A stretch of 64,000 nucleotides of DNA from positions 10,416,001 through 10,480,000 of the forward strand of contig NC_091046.1 of NCBI RefSeq assembly GCF_963966145.1. Direction: 5' to 3'. Of the stretch, positions 1-11,530 are shown one piece after another (within the stretch, counting starts at the first letter, position 1; every line of letters begins with the position of its first letter). Both the position numbers and the translations under genes were made by a program. Origin of the DNA: Tenebrio molitor (taxonomy: Eukaryota > Arthropoda > Insecta > Coleoptera > Tenebrionidae). The notes below the pieces were generated by a model. That model did no database searches and had not been told where the DNA came from. It was given only the letters and a program-made list of their open reading frames with translations.

Positions 1-972
1 TTCTGCTGTACGTCGATTCGTCGGAATACGCCGACAGCTATTTCGTTATTTTGATAGTTACAAAAATGTTAAACAAACCGGTAATGTTGGTTTATGTTTG
101 TCGTACACACGAGTGATAACTTGATGCAGGCACTGGAATATTGAACATTTTCATCCGACTTTGGCTGAAATTTTCAAAGTAAAGATCTGTTCCAATTAAG
201 AAGTATTTTGGTAGAAGTTCATAATCACAGAAATCCAGGAATTTTTGTCAAAAGTGAAATATTTATATGTATTTGTAAACCATACAAGACGATTTCACAA
301 GAGGTAGTAATTTCTACTGCAAAATTAAAATTGTCATGTGAGAGTTTTTTTGCAAGTGACTTGTTGTTCACTGTACAATGTAGTTGAGGAGCATTTTCCA
401 CCTAGGATTTTTCACATCGTGAATTGACATGAAAAAAGGAAACGAAAGAAAAGAAACCAATTTTTTATAGGTACAGGTGTGATAGCATGCGTTGTTCTAA
501 AGAGTTTTAGCCAAAATCACCTTACTAAAATGTGTACGGCAATGAAGATACAATAAGTAAATCTTTTTGAAATTTTTGAAACCGGACCAGCTCAAATTTG
601 CGCTTATTTGATAGAAATTAGAATTGACAAAACAAAAATCAAATGAGCATGGACGTTAATCAAAAATACTGTCAGAGTTGTCATCTATTTAGTCGGAATG
701 GCTTTATTATTAGCAAAAAAATTAGCTCACAAATATGTTGCTAATGTATGGGCAATTTTATCACGTTATCAGAATGCAGCTGCGGCGTCCAGAGAGTAAG
801 CAGAGCGATTTCCAGAAAGATACCATCCTGGGCCACTTCAGTACAGCGGAGAAATAGACAGGACCGGACTCAAAATTTTAGAAAACAATAAAAATATACA
901 ATCAATTATCTCCGTTAATACAAACATTTTACTAAGAAGATTTAGGCTAACATTCTTAAGAATAATGTATAT
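1..972. other. AT-rich intergenic DNA, no gene seen
   Basis: No open frame here resembles a known protein, and I see no RNA gene or clear terminal inverted repeats. The sequence is AT-rich and interrupted by stops in all frames. Confidence 0.6.
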
Positions 973-1312
973 AGTACACCTCAAAAAACAAGAAATCGAT
1001 TTATTAGTTTTCCCCATGTAAAGATGCCTTTTTGAAATTTGACTGTCAATTTTTTTTATGTAGGTTAGGTAAGTTTGACAACATAAAATGTCGCTGATAT
1101 TTTAGAACACCATAATATTGTCTGTTCTGTCCTCTGCAAGGTGCTCCGGATCGACCACCCTTCTTCTAATTTGGAAAGAATGAGTAGTTTCACGTTTTCG
1201 GTTAGATTAAGCATTTTGTTTGTCAAAATTGACATTGACCATTGATAAGAAATGTAAGTGCATTTCACACTGTAGAAAATTAGGTGTACTCTATAATTTT
1301 GAAATTAACTGT
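973..1312. mobile_element. MITE family A, left-truncated copy
   Basis: This is a second copy of the element at 47,356-47,746, in the same orientation. It starts inside the left terminal repeat (AGTACACCTC) and ends with the intact right terminal repeat, AGGTGTACTC...AATTAACTG. The two copies align over almost their whole length, including the internal block TTTGACAACATAAAATGTCG. It has no coding capacity, so it is a non-autonomous element. The missing outer part of the left terminus shows it is a decayed copy. Confidence 0.75.
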
Positions 1313-1360
1313 ACCTCGTGTTACAAGGAACGCCTCAACTTCGAAAACACCCTGTAAATA

Positions 1361-2370
1361 CAGGATTATTAACGTAAGATGACGAGCCTGACCAGGTAAA
1401 AATGCAACCCAAAATACGATTTATAAAGCTATCTCGATCCCTATTGCATTATCATAATGCACATAAAACATAGATTTTAACGTCAGCCTAATGAATGTCA
1501 AGTTATGACAGAAAAATACCTCTCTCAGCAAAGTATGACTTAATAACAATAATAAGAAATTGAAATCACAAAAGTAATGCGTAAGTAGATTGGTTCTGTC
1601 ATCGTTCTAAAACATTTTCAAATAGTAAATATGAATGAAAAATGCAATGACAGATATACCTTTCAAGTCTATTCCATGCATGCGGTGTAGAATTACCGTA
1701 CTGATTGAGTTGGCAATAAATTCTGGTGACTTTTGGTGACTTTTATGTCAAGTTCCAACGAGAAAACCATTTTATTAATAAAAAAATACAAAAACCAAGA
1801 CGTTTAAATATGAAATGTATACCAGCTGTCAATAACAATAGTGTCAATAAAACAAACCGAAATAGGTACAATTCACAGTCTTGAAAATTTCATGTAAAAT
1901 TTTTTATTGCCAACTGAAACAGTTATTGTTGCTCAGCCTGTAGAATTAGCATAGCGACTATTTCCCGTCGTTGTTTGATCAAAACGAGAGAAAAGTTTAC
2001 ACCACGGCAATGCTCGAATTTTGATAACTACCTACTGTCACATTTTGATATTTGATCGATTTTTTGGTTATTAGTGTCAAACTTATTGAGTTTTTGTATC
2101 AAACGCATCATTAAACTACTGTTATCGACTTTTTTTGTGTTAATTTTGCTTGGATTGTATGTTTTCAAATTTGCCGCGTTCGCCAGTGTGAAACGTTCTC
2201 CATTCGAAGCGACATCTACTGCATTCTTAAATGGAATAGACTGTAACAGAATGCCTTCTTGGATTCTTGATTTAATTTTTAAATACCAAAACACAATGTA
2301 TGTTTTGTAAAATGTAGTTTGGGTTGCATTTTTACCTAGTCAGGCTCGTCATCTTACGTGAATAACCCTG
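1361..2370. mobile_element. 1.0-kb terminal-inverted-repeat element
   Basis: The two ends are inverted copies: CAGGATTATTAACGTAAGAT on the left and its near complement finishing AATAACCCTG on the right. The similarity continues about 50 bp inward through AAAATGCAACCCAAA. Both ends abut TA, consistent with a TA target duplication and Tc1/mariner-type mobilisation. Two short overlapping frames inside (about 80 aa on each strand, 2,028-2,310) resemble nothing known and are probably fortuitous. The terminal 'TGCAACCCA' block is shared with the element at 14,572-15,001, so the two are related families. Confidence 0.7.
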
Positions 2371-2624
2371 TATGTATTTGTCAGAGGAATGCGATATTTC
2401 TCAAAAAAAAAAAAACGGCTTCATTAAAACGTTAAATGTTTACGACTCAAATTAAACGATTCCCTTCTTCATTGTGTCTTGAAAGCCAGTTTTGACGACT
2501 AATACAAAACTAGAACTACAGGTCTCGCCAGTTTTTATTTCGTCCTTTTGAATATAAAGACGGTTCTGATCAACTTAATATTATTTTAGCTTACATAAAA
2601 AATGACTGGAGATTCAAGTTATAA

Positions 2625-2932
2625 ACAACCCATATCAACCACAACCTCTTTTGTGAATCCCATGTACCTATTTCAAAATCCGGTGATGTTATCATGATTT
2701 CAATGACACCAAATTTTTCCTAAACGTTTGAAAGGACTCTCATTGATAAATTATGCAAAATTAATGTAGCGGTAATTGAATTAAAATCAAATATTTACCT
2801 GTTTCATTAAAAAATTTGAAATTTTTACAGAATATTCTGCAGCGATACACAATTATTCCTGATTTTTCAGAGAATTTTAAATCGATTAGAAGTGGGTGTT
2901 TTGGATCGAACGGTAAAACTTGAATCACCCTG
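2625..2932 (-). repeat. Dispersed repeat family B, copy 1 (diverged)
   Basis: This is the reverse complement of the repeat at 7,161-7,450. Shared blocks are AATCCGGTGATGTT, GACACCAAATTTTTCCTAAA, ACAGAATATTCTGCAGCGAT and a terminus reading CAGGGTGATTCAAGTTTTAC on the complementary strand. There is no coding capacity. The CAGGGT terminus is typical of TA-inserting MITEs. Confidence 0.6.
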
Positions 2933-3122
2933 GACAGCGTGGACCACCAAAAATGAAACAAGCGTGTTGCATGACACCTAACCTCAATTTTTCAAAAACG
3001 GCTGAACGGGTCAAATTCATTGGAAAGGAACTCTAAAGTGGTGGTGTATAAAAAAATATACATATGTACTTCATTCTTAGAATCTTAAATGCCCTAGGGC
3101 CTAGGGTATAAAAAGACATAGA

Positions 3123-3441
3123 GCTAAAGTAAAAACGAAACATGACATCACGTGGTTGGCGCAGAAGACGAATGTAGATCAGTTGAATCCAGCTTACGTA
3201 TATGACAGTGTCGGAGTCAACAATTTTCTTTTGTTTACGCTATAGAGGGTGTTGGAGGAATGTTATGAAGATGAAGATAGTTTTTATTATCCTATTAGAG
3301 GTTTTACAACAAAAGTAGATGATCTCGGTGTAGAATTTCTTTCATAAGGTGAAGAAAATTAAGTTTTGTTCCTAAACTGACGACTGTATGATACGCCCCT
3401 GTCAGCCAGCGCGCATCCTAAGCTCCGCCCTGTCATGTTCT
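3123..3441. mobile_element. MITE family C, copy 1
   Basis: This matches 45,685-46,032 over its whole length with scattered substitutions and small indels, for example CATGACATCACGTGGTT, CCAGCTTACGTATATGACAG and GCATCCTAAGCTCCGCCCTG. The left terminus AGCTAAAGT.AAAACGAAAC is intact, while the right terminus (TGTCATGTTC...) is eroded compared with the other copy. It is non-coding. Confidence 0.75.
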
Positions 3442-5480
3442 TTGCGCCATAGAAAGAGTGTATAAAAAGCAAATTTTCAAAATATCTTCAGTTTAAGGGA
3501 AACGTGAAATAGTTATTTGCACAAGTCTAAATCCATTTTCAGAACCAATTATTACTTGACGGTTTAATCATGTTAGACCAACAACGAGTGAGACAATGTA
3601 ATCAGTGGTACGTCAGAAATATGTACCTGGAAACTGACATATTTGTAACTTTGTAAAACAAGGCTTGGTTCCTGATACACGAACAAGTCTAATCAGAAAC
3701 ATGAAACAATTTGATGTAATTTTGACTTTGAAAAAAGTCGATTTCCAGACACTCAAATATGTATTATCGATTTAACAACTTTGACAATCTGTCTATACAT
3801 AATTATTTTATGTTAAAACACTCAGAACCTAAATACGAATCATTATCTAAAATCTAAAATTATTTACCGAGTCGACAGTCACTTACAGATAAATCATTCC
3901 CATTAGAATAGCAAACAACGACTCTGTTACTATGATGGAATGAAATAATAATCGTTAACACCTGTTCTTGACTGTGTTATTAGTATTACTATATTATCTC
4001 ATCCTTGGTACACAACTGCATTGTTAAGTCAGAAGTAAAGAGAAAAAGAAAACGGAAAGGCGAAATGTAGGCAGTTAAGTAACTGGTCTTTTCTTCTCGA
4101 CTGTAATTACACATTTGGAGTCTATCTATCTTTACGGAGCTCAGTGTAAGTTAGTGTACCAATTTTTAAGTTTATCCAAAAGACCTCGTTAATGAATCCA
4201 TCCTGATAACGAAACGAGTATTTATACACATGGTGGACATCAAGTCTGCTATTTTTAAACCGTGTGTTTACCGCAAAATCGTCGAGAAACAAGCAACATT
4301 ATCTGCTTGTAACCACCTGATAAGAAGGTATCTAACCAAAGCAAAAACATATGTATAGTGCAGAAATCCACAAAGATATTCGTCAAGCATGACCTACGCT
4401 ACGATAACGACATAATACGAAAACCGCAAAATCGAAACAAATAAAATGATAAATCAATCGAAATCGAGCGCGTCCACGAGAGAAAGAGGTCGGTTTGTTG
4501 TTCGAGGCGCCGGGGGCCCCACCACACGACACTAACGGTCGCGAGGATTAAAATAGACACAAGACGACCGTGATTCGATTTTGAACCATCATCATTTGCG
4601 TGCGATCAAAAACATCGTCGTCGCGACACCATGCAATATGTCGACAAACCTTAAAGGGCATTCACCCGCAGCATCATCCACGCGCCTTCGGATCAAATCG
4701 ATGAAGAGACAAATGCAACGTTGTCGACTCGAGCATCAGATCCTGCGATCGCGTATCAGGGGGTCCTCGACGCCTTTACCAGTTAAATGGGGCAAATGCA
4801 CCGATAACCAACTCGACACAATTTCCACTTTATTCCGCTTCGGGACGTAATTCCATCAACTCATTTTTTCCCGTCAAAAGTGTTCATTAAATTATTGATT
4901 ATTGAATTTGCGACACAGTAATTAAAATTTTGCTTTATCGGGGTGAAAACGAAATATTTTCCTTACTTTGAAATGCAAGTACGACTCACTGTTGTCACAT
5001 GTGGACAGATTAATAAAATGGACAAAAAAGGTATCAAGATAACGATTTCAGCAATGATGGGTAAAATAAAGCGATAATTTTTTAGGTCTATATTGCATAA
5101 GTGGCATAAATTATTAATCATTCCGATAACAGCCAACAGTAAATGATGAACTATGTATACCGAAAACTTTATATTTTGGTACAGGAATGATAGAAAGAAA
5201 CTGGTGCTTTCATGTTATAATCTTCCCTAGAAACAAATTTCAACCCATAGTCCCAGGGAAACAATTTTACAAACAAGAATTCAAATCATATTATTTTATC
5301 TTTAGGGTTTTCTAAAAATATGTAATTACTATATAATATGTTGAATACTTTCAAATTTTCAAAATTGCTAAAAAATAAATAGGAGCCAAAAATGGTGAAC
5401 TACCAAATAAAATAAGACTAACTAAAAATATAATAAAAATTCTGTAAATGCAGACACATTTTCAATTATGCTTATAAATA
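3442..5480. other. Intergenic DNA with a CpG-rich patch
   Basis: No gene is recognised. Most of the stretch is AT-rich. The exception is about 4,450-4,860, which is markedly richer in G+C and CpG and is listed separately. Confidence 0.5.
4450..4860. promoter_or_regulatory. CpG-rich patch, possible promoter or first exon
   Basis: The composition changes sharply: runs such as GAGGCGCCGGGGGCCCC and many CG dinucleotides (CGTCGTCGCGACACC) stand in AT-rich surroundings. An 89-codon + strand frame (4,581-4,850) is rich in Arg, Ser and Thr and resembles no family I know. The patch could be a promoter with a 5' exon of a gene whose body lies outside the window, or an unrelated GC-rich insert. Strand and function cannot be decided here. 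Confidence 0.25.
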
Positions 5481-5693
5481 AAGTTCATTCGAGTTTCAAA
5501 AAACGACTTTGCATTTGCAACAGCACTTTTATGGCATTAGCATTTGAAATCATGTACTTTAAAACTGTACTTATTGGGAAAATATTCAATCCAAACTATG
5601 ATTTTTTGGTCCCTTTGTGCCTTTATTTGGTTCAAAAATATTGAAAAAGTGCTGCTGCAAATGACAAGTGGTTTTTTGCAACTTGAGTCAACT
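5481..5693 (-). mobile_element. MITE family D, copy 1 (inverted)
   Basis: This element of about 213 bp is flanked by TA and is inverted relative to the two copies at 46,758 and 47,005. The right terminus GGTTTTTTGCAACTTGAGTC is intact and the left is diverged. Internal landmarks are ATTTGCAACAGCAC and GGTCCCTTTGTGCCTTTATT. It is non-coding. Confidence 0.8.
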
Positions 5694-6169
5694 ATATGTA
5701 TGTAACAACTTTTCGCTTAAACAAATTACCTTTTAATTTTGAGAGACGGATACGTTTTCACTGGTCATTTACTTATTTCGTATTACGAAGATATTCTACC
5801 ACAGTGCCAAATTATACTGAACTTGAACACACCCTTCATAATCTACTTTTGCCCCTCCACCAGTAAAAATACCACTATCGGCATTTTCTTACTAAAGTAA
5901 AAATTACACATTTATTACCCTCCAGGTAAACATTGTGACAATAGCGAAGATTACCCGTACGGATAAATGCACTCCAACATTTAACTGCGGGTATTATTAC
6001 TGTTTAAGAGAAATAACGACATTTTCCATGTTGGTTTTGTGCTAATATTTGAATTTTTTCCAACGATAAACCAGATAACACCAGATTATCGAATTTGTAA
6101 ATTTAATTTATATTGTATAATTTCATTTTAGTATCGGGTGGCAAATTTGTCTCAAAATAATGTGAGGTT
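5694..6169. other. Intergenic DNA, nothing recognised
   Basis: AT-rich sequence with no open frame of note and no clear repeat structure. Confidence 0.5.
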
Positions 6170-6643
6170 AGTATTTTTACCCCTAATAGAAATATTGACT
6201 AAAATCATAAATCACACCAACAAAGAAACAAATCTTAAAGCACCCCCATCCGGTAATTTATGGTGGGGTGTGAAATAACCTCTGCCAAATATTTGGTGGC
6301 ACCCAACGGGCAAAAATTTTTTCTTACTTGAAAGTGTAAGTACATAAAAAAAGTGCGTCTATTGATATTTTAAAACGACCTTTTGATTCCTTCAGTGGTT
6401 TATTTCCCGCTAACAAAGATTGCGGTAAAAGTGGTGAGTAACCGATCCTCAATAATCCGCAGGTACAAGTCTTGAACCATCAGAGTTTTTGTTCATCATA
6501 AACGACCCAAAATGTTAACTAGTGTTTAAAAAGTCGTTTCAAAATATCGATAGACGCACTTTACCTGTAAGTGGATTGTAAACTGTTTCTTTGTTGGTGT
6601 GATTTAGGATTTTAGTCAATATTTCTATTAGTGGTAAAAATAC
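6170..6643. mobile_element. Long inverted-repeat element
   Basis: The arms are nearly perfect inverted copies. The left (6,170-6,230) contains CTAATAGAAATATTGACTAA and CACACCAACAAAGAAACA, and the right (6,585-6,643) is the complement. A second, inner pair (about 6,345-6,380 against 6,525-6,575, around AGTGCGTCTATTGATATTTT) extends the fold. This is a fold-back or MITE-type element of about 474 bp with no coding potential. Confidence 0.7.
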
Positions 6644-7160
6644 TGTAGAAATTTTATTTTATTAAAAGAACTTCCAATCAATTCGTGATATGTACTACAG
6701 TTCTGAACATCAGAAATCGGACATTTTTTGAGATGTACTCAGCTTTATCTAAATATGTAAAATGTAGTATTAAACATTAGAATTTACTTCAGTAAAGATC
6801 TTTGTTTACTTCTTTATATCTTTATTGTGGGTATCAATAATAACAGCATCATTCCACGAAAATATCCCATCAAATAAGAGAGTATAAATACTACTCCTGT
6901 ACTTACAGTTTATTAGAAAAACCCTCAAGTTTTTCAGCTCCCGGAATTTAAAAGCCGATTAAGAGTGTCATAAAAATGTCACTTAAAACCCACTCCAACA
7001 TTTATGGCACATAACAAAAGAATGAGTTAGGTAGTGGCACTTTTTTAAAGATTTTTTTTTCATCTTGATTCGACAAAAATCCAAATAAACGATGTTAATT
7101 TGTAAACATCTTAATTTTTTTGGTGAATTATTTTTTAAAAATCAAGTATGAAACAATGTA
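6644..7160. other. Intergenic DNA, nothing recognised
   Basis: AT-rich; no coding or structural signal found. Confidence 0.5.
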
Positions 7161-7450
7161 CAGGGTGAGTCAAGTTTTACCGCCCGATCGGAAACACCCA
7201 CTTCTAATCGATTTAAAATTCTAAAAAAACTTTGGAATGATTGTGTATCGCTGTAGAATATTCTGCAAAATTTTTCACTGTGAATCCTTTCAAATATTTA
7301 GGAAAAATTTGGTGTCGTTGAAATCACGAAAACATCACCGGATTTTGAAATAAATGGAATTTGATATTAAAGTACAAAATTTAGCCATGATTTATTATTA
7401 AATTGAGCGGTCACTTGAACAAAAGAGGTTGACGTGGGTTAATGATGGTA
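7161..7450 (+). repeat. Dispersed repeat family B, copy 2
   Basis: Begins CAGGGTGAGTCAAGTTTTAC immediately after TA and matches 2,625-2,932 in the opposite orientation. It has no coding capacity. The opposite end is not sharply defined. Confidence 0.6.
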
Positions 7451-8430
7451 CCCTTTATGGACTTAAGAATTATACTAGAAAAGTTCTCAACAGATAAATC
7501 AAATTGTAGCAGATATTTTTCCCACAAAAATGTTCCCAATTCAGCTATTGCTGAATTAGTGGAAAAAATCAGTGCTTTATGAGGAACTAATTATTGTTAT
7601 CTTAGAACATTTGAACCTAGACAAGACGACGCATAAACCCTCATCGCTACCTCTAACATGGCTCCTCGTATGACATAACTTTCTGTGATGGTATTTTTAC
7701 AACATTTACAACTGATAATCTCCAGCAACATTCGATAACAATTTAAACTCTCTCAAAAATATTTATCAACAAATGCTCGAATAATAATTCACTTCTCATA
7801 TCTTGGTTTCTGTACATATTTACTCCGTAATATTGGCAACAACTGGGCGGTAGCTCGGCCAGAAACGACGCTCCTAAATAAATATGTATTTTACTTTGTT
7901 GTGTATCCGAGTTTCAAGACACACATCAAAACTTGACTTTAAACTTTTCAATATTAACCAAAAATCGACCCTAACTCCACATGATTAAAATTCACATAGA
8001 AAAATGAATGACAGTCGCTGCCGCCAAGCACGAGCCAAGGAGTCACAATTTCAAAACAACGTTAAAGTTTCTTGCGTTGCTTTTAAGATGTGAAGCTGGG
8101 ACACACAACAGCTACCGCTGTTACCCATTAATGGTAGGATGCGGTGGCTCTCAAAGGTAAACATCGGTAATCAGTTTGGTGCGTTCACGAGATCACACAA
8201 TGATGGTCCAATTAGACAAGTTTCGGTGAATTCTTGTAAATGTTTTTAATCAAAAATTGTTACAATGCAATCAAAAATTGTTGCAATATAAAACTGACAG
8301 AATGTCTTGTTTATACTATTTTGAATGCAGCTCTACTCCTGAACGGATTGTCTCGTAGACATGATGCGACATTACTGCAAGTTTTGTTGTAAAATCTCGA
8401 TTATCGTTATTCTGAACCCAAGGATTATGA
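7451..8430. other. Intergenic DNA, nothing recognised
   Basis: No supported gene, RNA gene or clear repeat in this stretch. Confidence 0.5.
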
Positions 8431-9250
8431 TATGATAATCGTTTTATTCGTTCACGGTGTCAATAACGAACAGGTTTGTGTCGACTATTGTTACTTCCCC
8501 TTTCGGCTGCAAAGAAAAAGGGTATCGGCAACGCTGAACGGCCATGATGAACAACGCGTGGTGTCGCAAGAAGCCGGTCCTGCCACACGCACAGCCTGCC
8601 TGGTGCGTTTTCGCCACGCGTAACGCTTACCACATGGACACAAAATGAACAACTCTTAACCATTCACGTTTTACGTAACATTTTTGTGGTGTTATAGACG
8701 GAAATTCGGGAATTTCGAGTGGGCGTACGCTCATATCAATACAAATGCATCCTATCTCCACGAGGCGATCTATTGTTCAGATTGTTGGGGTTAACAGACT
8801 TTTGTCCTTAATCGTTCGTACGACGGATAAACAACAAATTTAAAATGCCACTGGGCCGCACCGTCCACGGGCACAAGAATTAAATGTCGACGGGTGGAGC
8901 GACGTGTTCTTATCGGCGAACGTTCCAATTACGAAAAATATACTGTATTGTCACGTAATCAAAATCGTCCGGTGCTAGAATCAACTGGTACGAAGAAATT
9001 TGTGCACTTTCTACGTTCTTTATGGTGCACCACGAGAATGGTGTCAAGATCGTCGGTGGCAATTACCAGGAATTCGGGACCAACATTGCATAATTCGACC
9101 GGAATTGTGGTCGTGTTTAAATGGAAAAGGGCTCGATTTGATGCAATTACAAAAGTGGAACAGCCTAACACGTGCATGTTGAGAGAAAGCGGGCCTACGT
9201 GCCAAACGTCCCGACTTGCGTGAAACAAACAAGATAACAAGAGAATTTCC
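8431..9250. other. GC-richer patch with unassigned open frames
   Basis: Two blocks (about 8,460-8,640 and 8,880-9,230) have raised G+C and CpG and are open in several frames on both strands, the longest being a 109-codon + frame at 8,894-9,223. None of the translations matches a family I recognise. Simultaneous opening of several frames argues for composition rather than selection on one protein. They may be promoter DNA, an untranslated exon or a decayed repeat. Confidence 0.25.
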
Positions 9251-10455
9251 AACTCTCCACGAATTTACGCATTTTCCCCATTATTTCGGCCGATTTCGGC
9301 GTCGTTCATCAATATTCATCAATAATCGTCGAAATACATGCAATTATTTGACCTGATTACAATACTTCAAACCGTACTTTTAACAAACGCTGGCTACAAC
9401 TGATGTGACGCCAAAGAAAAAATGCTAATTTTAAATGAACTACGTGATAATTTCGAATGACATTCACTCCGATCGAAAGGTACGACTCAAATTGGTCAAG
9501 TTTCGTTAAAATCATCCAATATTTTCATGTAGTTTTATAGAAAAATTTGACAATAAAACTGATAGTTCACTTACCAATACAACACAGATGACGGCTAGAA
9601 ACACAGATGGAACACTGCGCATCTCAATGCGCAACCCGCAACATGAGTGTTCATTTTCAAAAGATTTTTCTTGTCCTCGCTTAATCCTTCACTGTACTGA
9701 CTCCCAACTCGTCGCGTTTTTTACACAAACAAATCAATACCAAAATAATTGCCAAATGTCGTGTTTTCACTATTGTAACGAAGCGCGCGGGACTGGTTTT
9801 GACTACCACTTCCGTTACGACGTCAAAAATTGAAATGATGTTTCCTCTTGCAATTGAAATGTTTGTAACGACGATCGGGCGAAATTTCGACTTGATTTGT
9901 TGTTTGCTCGACTCTAACGTAAACTCTATTGCACAAATAATTATTTGGCCACGCACAACTGCGATTGATATGTCGACAATCTTTAAAATTTAATTATTCA
10001 TGGAAACCATCTGGCGGTTCTTGTCGGAACTTTTTAGACAGATACGCAAGTCACGCCTACATAAAATAAGAAAAAAGACTAATCAGCTGATTGTGAAAAT
10101 GTAATCGAAAATAATTTGTGATTGTGAATAAGAATCCCCCTGAAAATGCAATAACTACTTGTGTATGATTCAGTATTACGCCTGTACAATAACACATTTC
10201 GCAGTCGTGGAAGTGTGCGAGCTAGATGATAAACCCCTCAAATTAATAAGATTAGCAATTCGTGGAAAATTATTGGGTTGGTTCTTTCTTCTTATCCATT
10301 GTCGCAATCAGGCGTGTTTGGGGAAGTTTCTCGACGATATTAGCCGGTTGCCACGATCTGATTTAGTGAGTAAAGCCGCAGAATTAATCCGATAAAACGC
10401 ACCGACGTTTTCATGAACGGTCTGCGTTAAAAGTGTGATTTGCAAAATTTAGAGC
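9251..10455. other. Region upstream of Rab21
   Basis: This should contain the Rab21 promoter and 5' untranslated region. A 78-codon frame at 10,159-10,395 ends just before the Rab21 start. It has no convincing homology and would act as an upstream open frame if transcribed. No TATA box or initiator could be assigned with confidence. Confidence 0.35.
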
Positions 10456-11201
10456 ATGGCAAACAACGGCGGAACTCACAATTTCAAAGTTGTTTTGTTG
10501 GGTGAAGGATGCGTGGGGAAAACGAGCCTCGTGCTGAGGTACGTTGAAGATAAATTCAACAGCAGCCATGTAACGACAGTGCAGGTAGGTATCTGCAGTA
10601 GTGCGGAACAAATCGCTTCAGATTCACCCTTGTAGGCCTCATTTTTGAACAAGAAGCTGAACATCGACGGCAAGCGCATCAATTTGGCTATTTGGGACAC
10701 TGCTGGCCAGGAAAAATTCCACGCATTAGGACCAATTTACTACCGATCGTCGAACGGGGCCGTTTTGGTGTACGACATCACCGACGAAGATTCGTTCCAA
10801 AAGGTGAAAAGTTGGGTGAAAGAACTGAGGAAAATGTTGGGCGCTGACATTTGCCTGGTTATCGCTGGAAACAAGACTGATCTCGAGAAGAATCGAAACG
10901 TTAGCTTAGAAGAGGCAGAGACGTGAGTTTGCCGACCACAGATGTGTATTTGTTGACAGTGTTGTTGTGCAGGTACGCGAGCAAAGTGGGAGCCATCCAC
11001 TTTCAGACCTCTGCAAAGTTCAACAAAGGCGTCGAAGATATGTTCCTTACGCTCACGCAGAAAATGTTGGAGACTGTTGAAGAGAAAGAGGCGCAGAACG
11101 CTCCGCTGTCGAGGCAGAACTCGCAACGAAGGAATGTAGTTGTGGTTGATGATGATCAGGTTCCTCCCCCACCCACAAGGCAGTGCTGTGGGAACTCTTA
11201 A
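10456..11201 (+). CDS. Rab21: Ras-related small GTPase Rab21
   Basis: Three coding exons, 10,456-10,584, 10,636-10,922 and 10,973-11,201, join in phase across 51-bp and 50-bp introns with GT-AG borders and give 214 aa. Seen: P-loop GEGCVGKT near residue 16, the Rab21-like stretch ASFLNKKLNIDGKR, switch II WDTAGQEKF, NKTD for base recognition, TSAK, and a C-terminal CCGNS tail suited to double geranylgeranylation. Known for the family: Rab21 is an early-endosome GTPase that guides integrin and SNARE traffic, cycling between membrane and cytosol. The start fits because it opens directly into the short leader MANNGGTQNFKV before the G domain. Odd point: EKF replaces the usual ERF in switch II, a conservative change. 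It lies tail to tail with Mbs. Confidence 0.97.
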
Positions 11202-11418
11202 GTTGTTTTTCATCCTAAACTCTTGTTGAATTTGTATATATATTTATGTACTTTTATTTTAATTATTATGTTAAGTTGATACGTTGAAATTAGTTATTTT
11301 AAGTCTCGAGATTAAAAAAAAAATAGTCAATGGTGATTCATATAATGTGAGATATGTACTGACAACGTAAACTTTATGATGTAGATTCCGCTTGCATAAG
11401 AGATTACATTTTTTAATG

Positions 11419-11424
11419 AATAAA
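11419..11424 (+). terminator. Candidate Rab21 poly(A) signal
   Basis: AATAAA about 220 bp after the Rab21 stop codon, inside AT-rich 3' untranslated sequence. It is the nearest canonical hexamer on this strand. Use is inferred, not shown. Confidence 0.5.
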
Positions 11425-11530
11425 GATGCTTAACTACGAAAATAAATTTGTGACGCAAAATATTGAATGTTAAACTCACCTCGATATCCGGAATTTTTGT
11501 TTTAACAAAAACACATTTTCGCATCAGAAT

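Noticed and set aside
10740..11213. 157-codon - strand frame over Rab21
   Set aside because: It lies antisense to conserved Rab21 exons and crosses the intron; no independent similarity.
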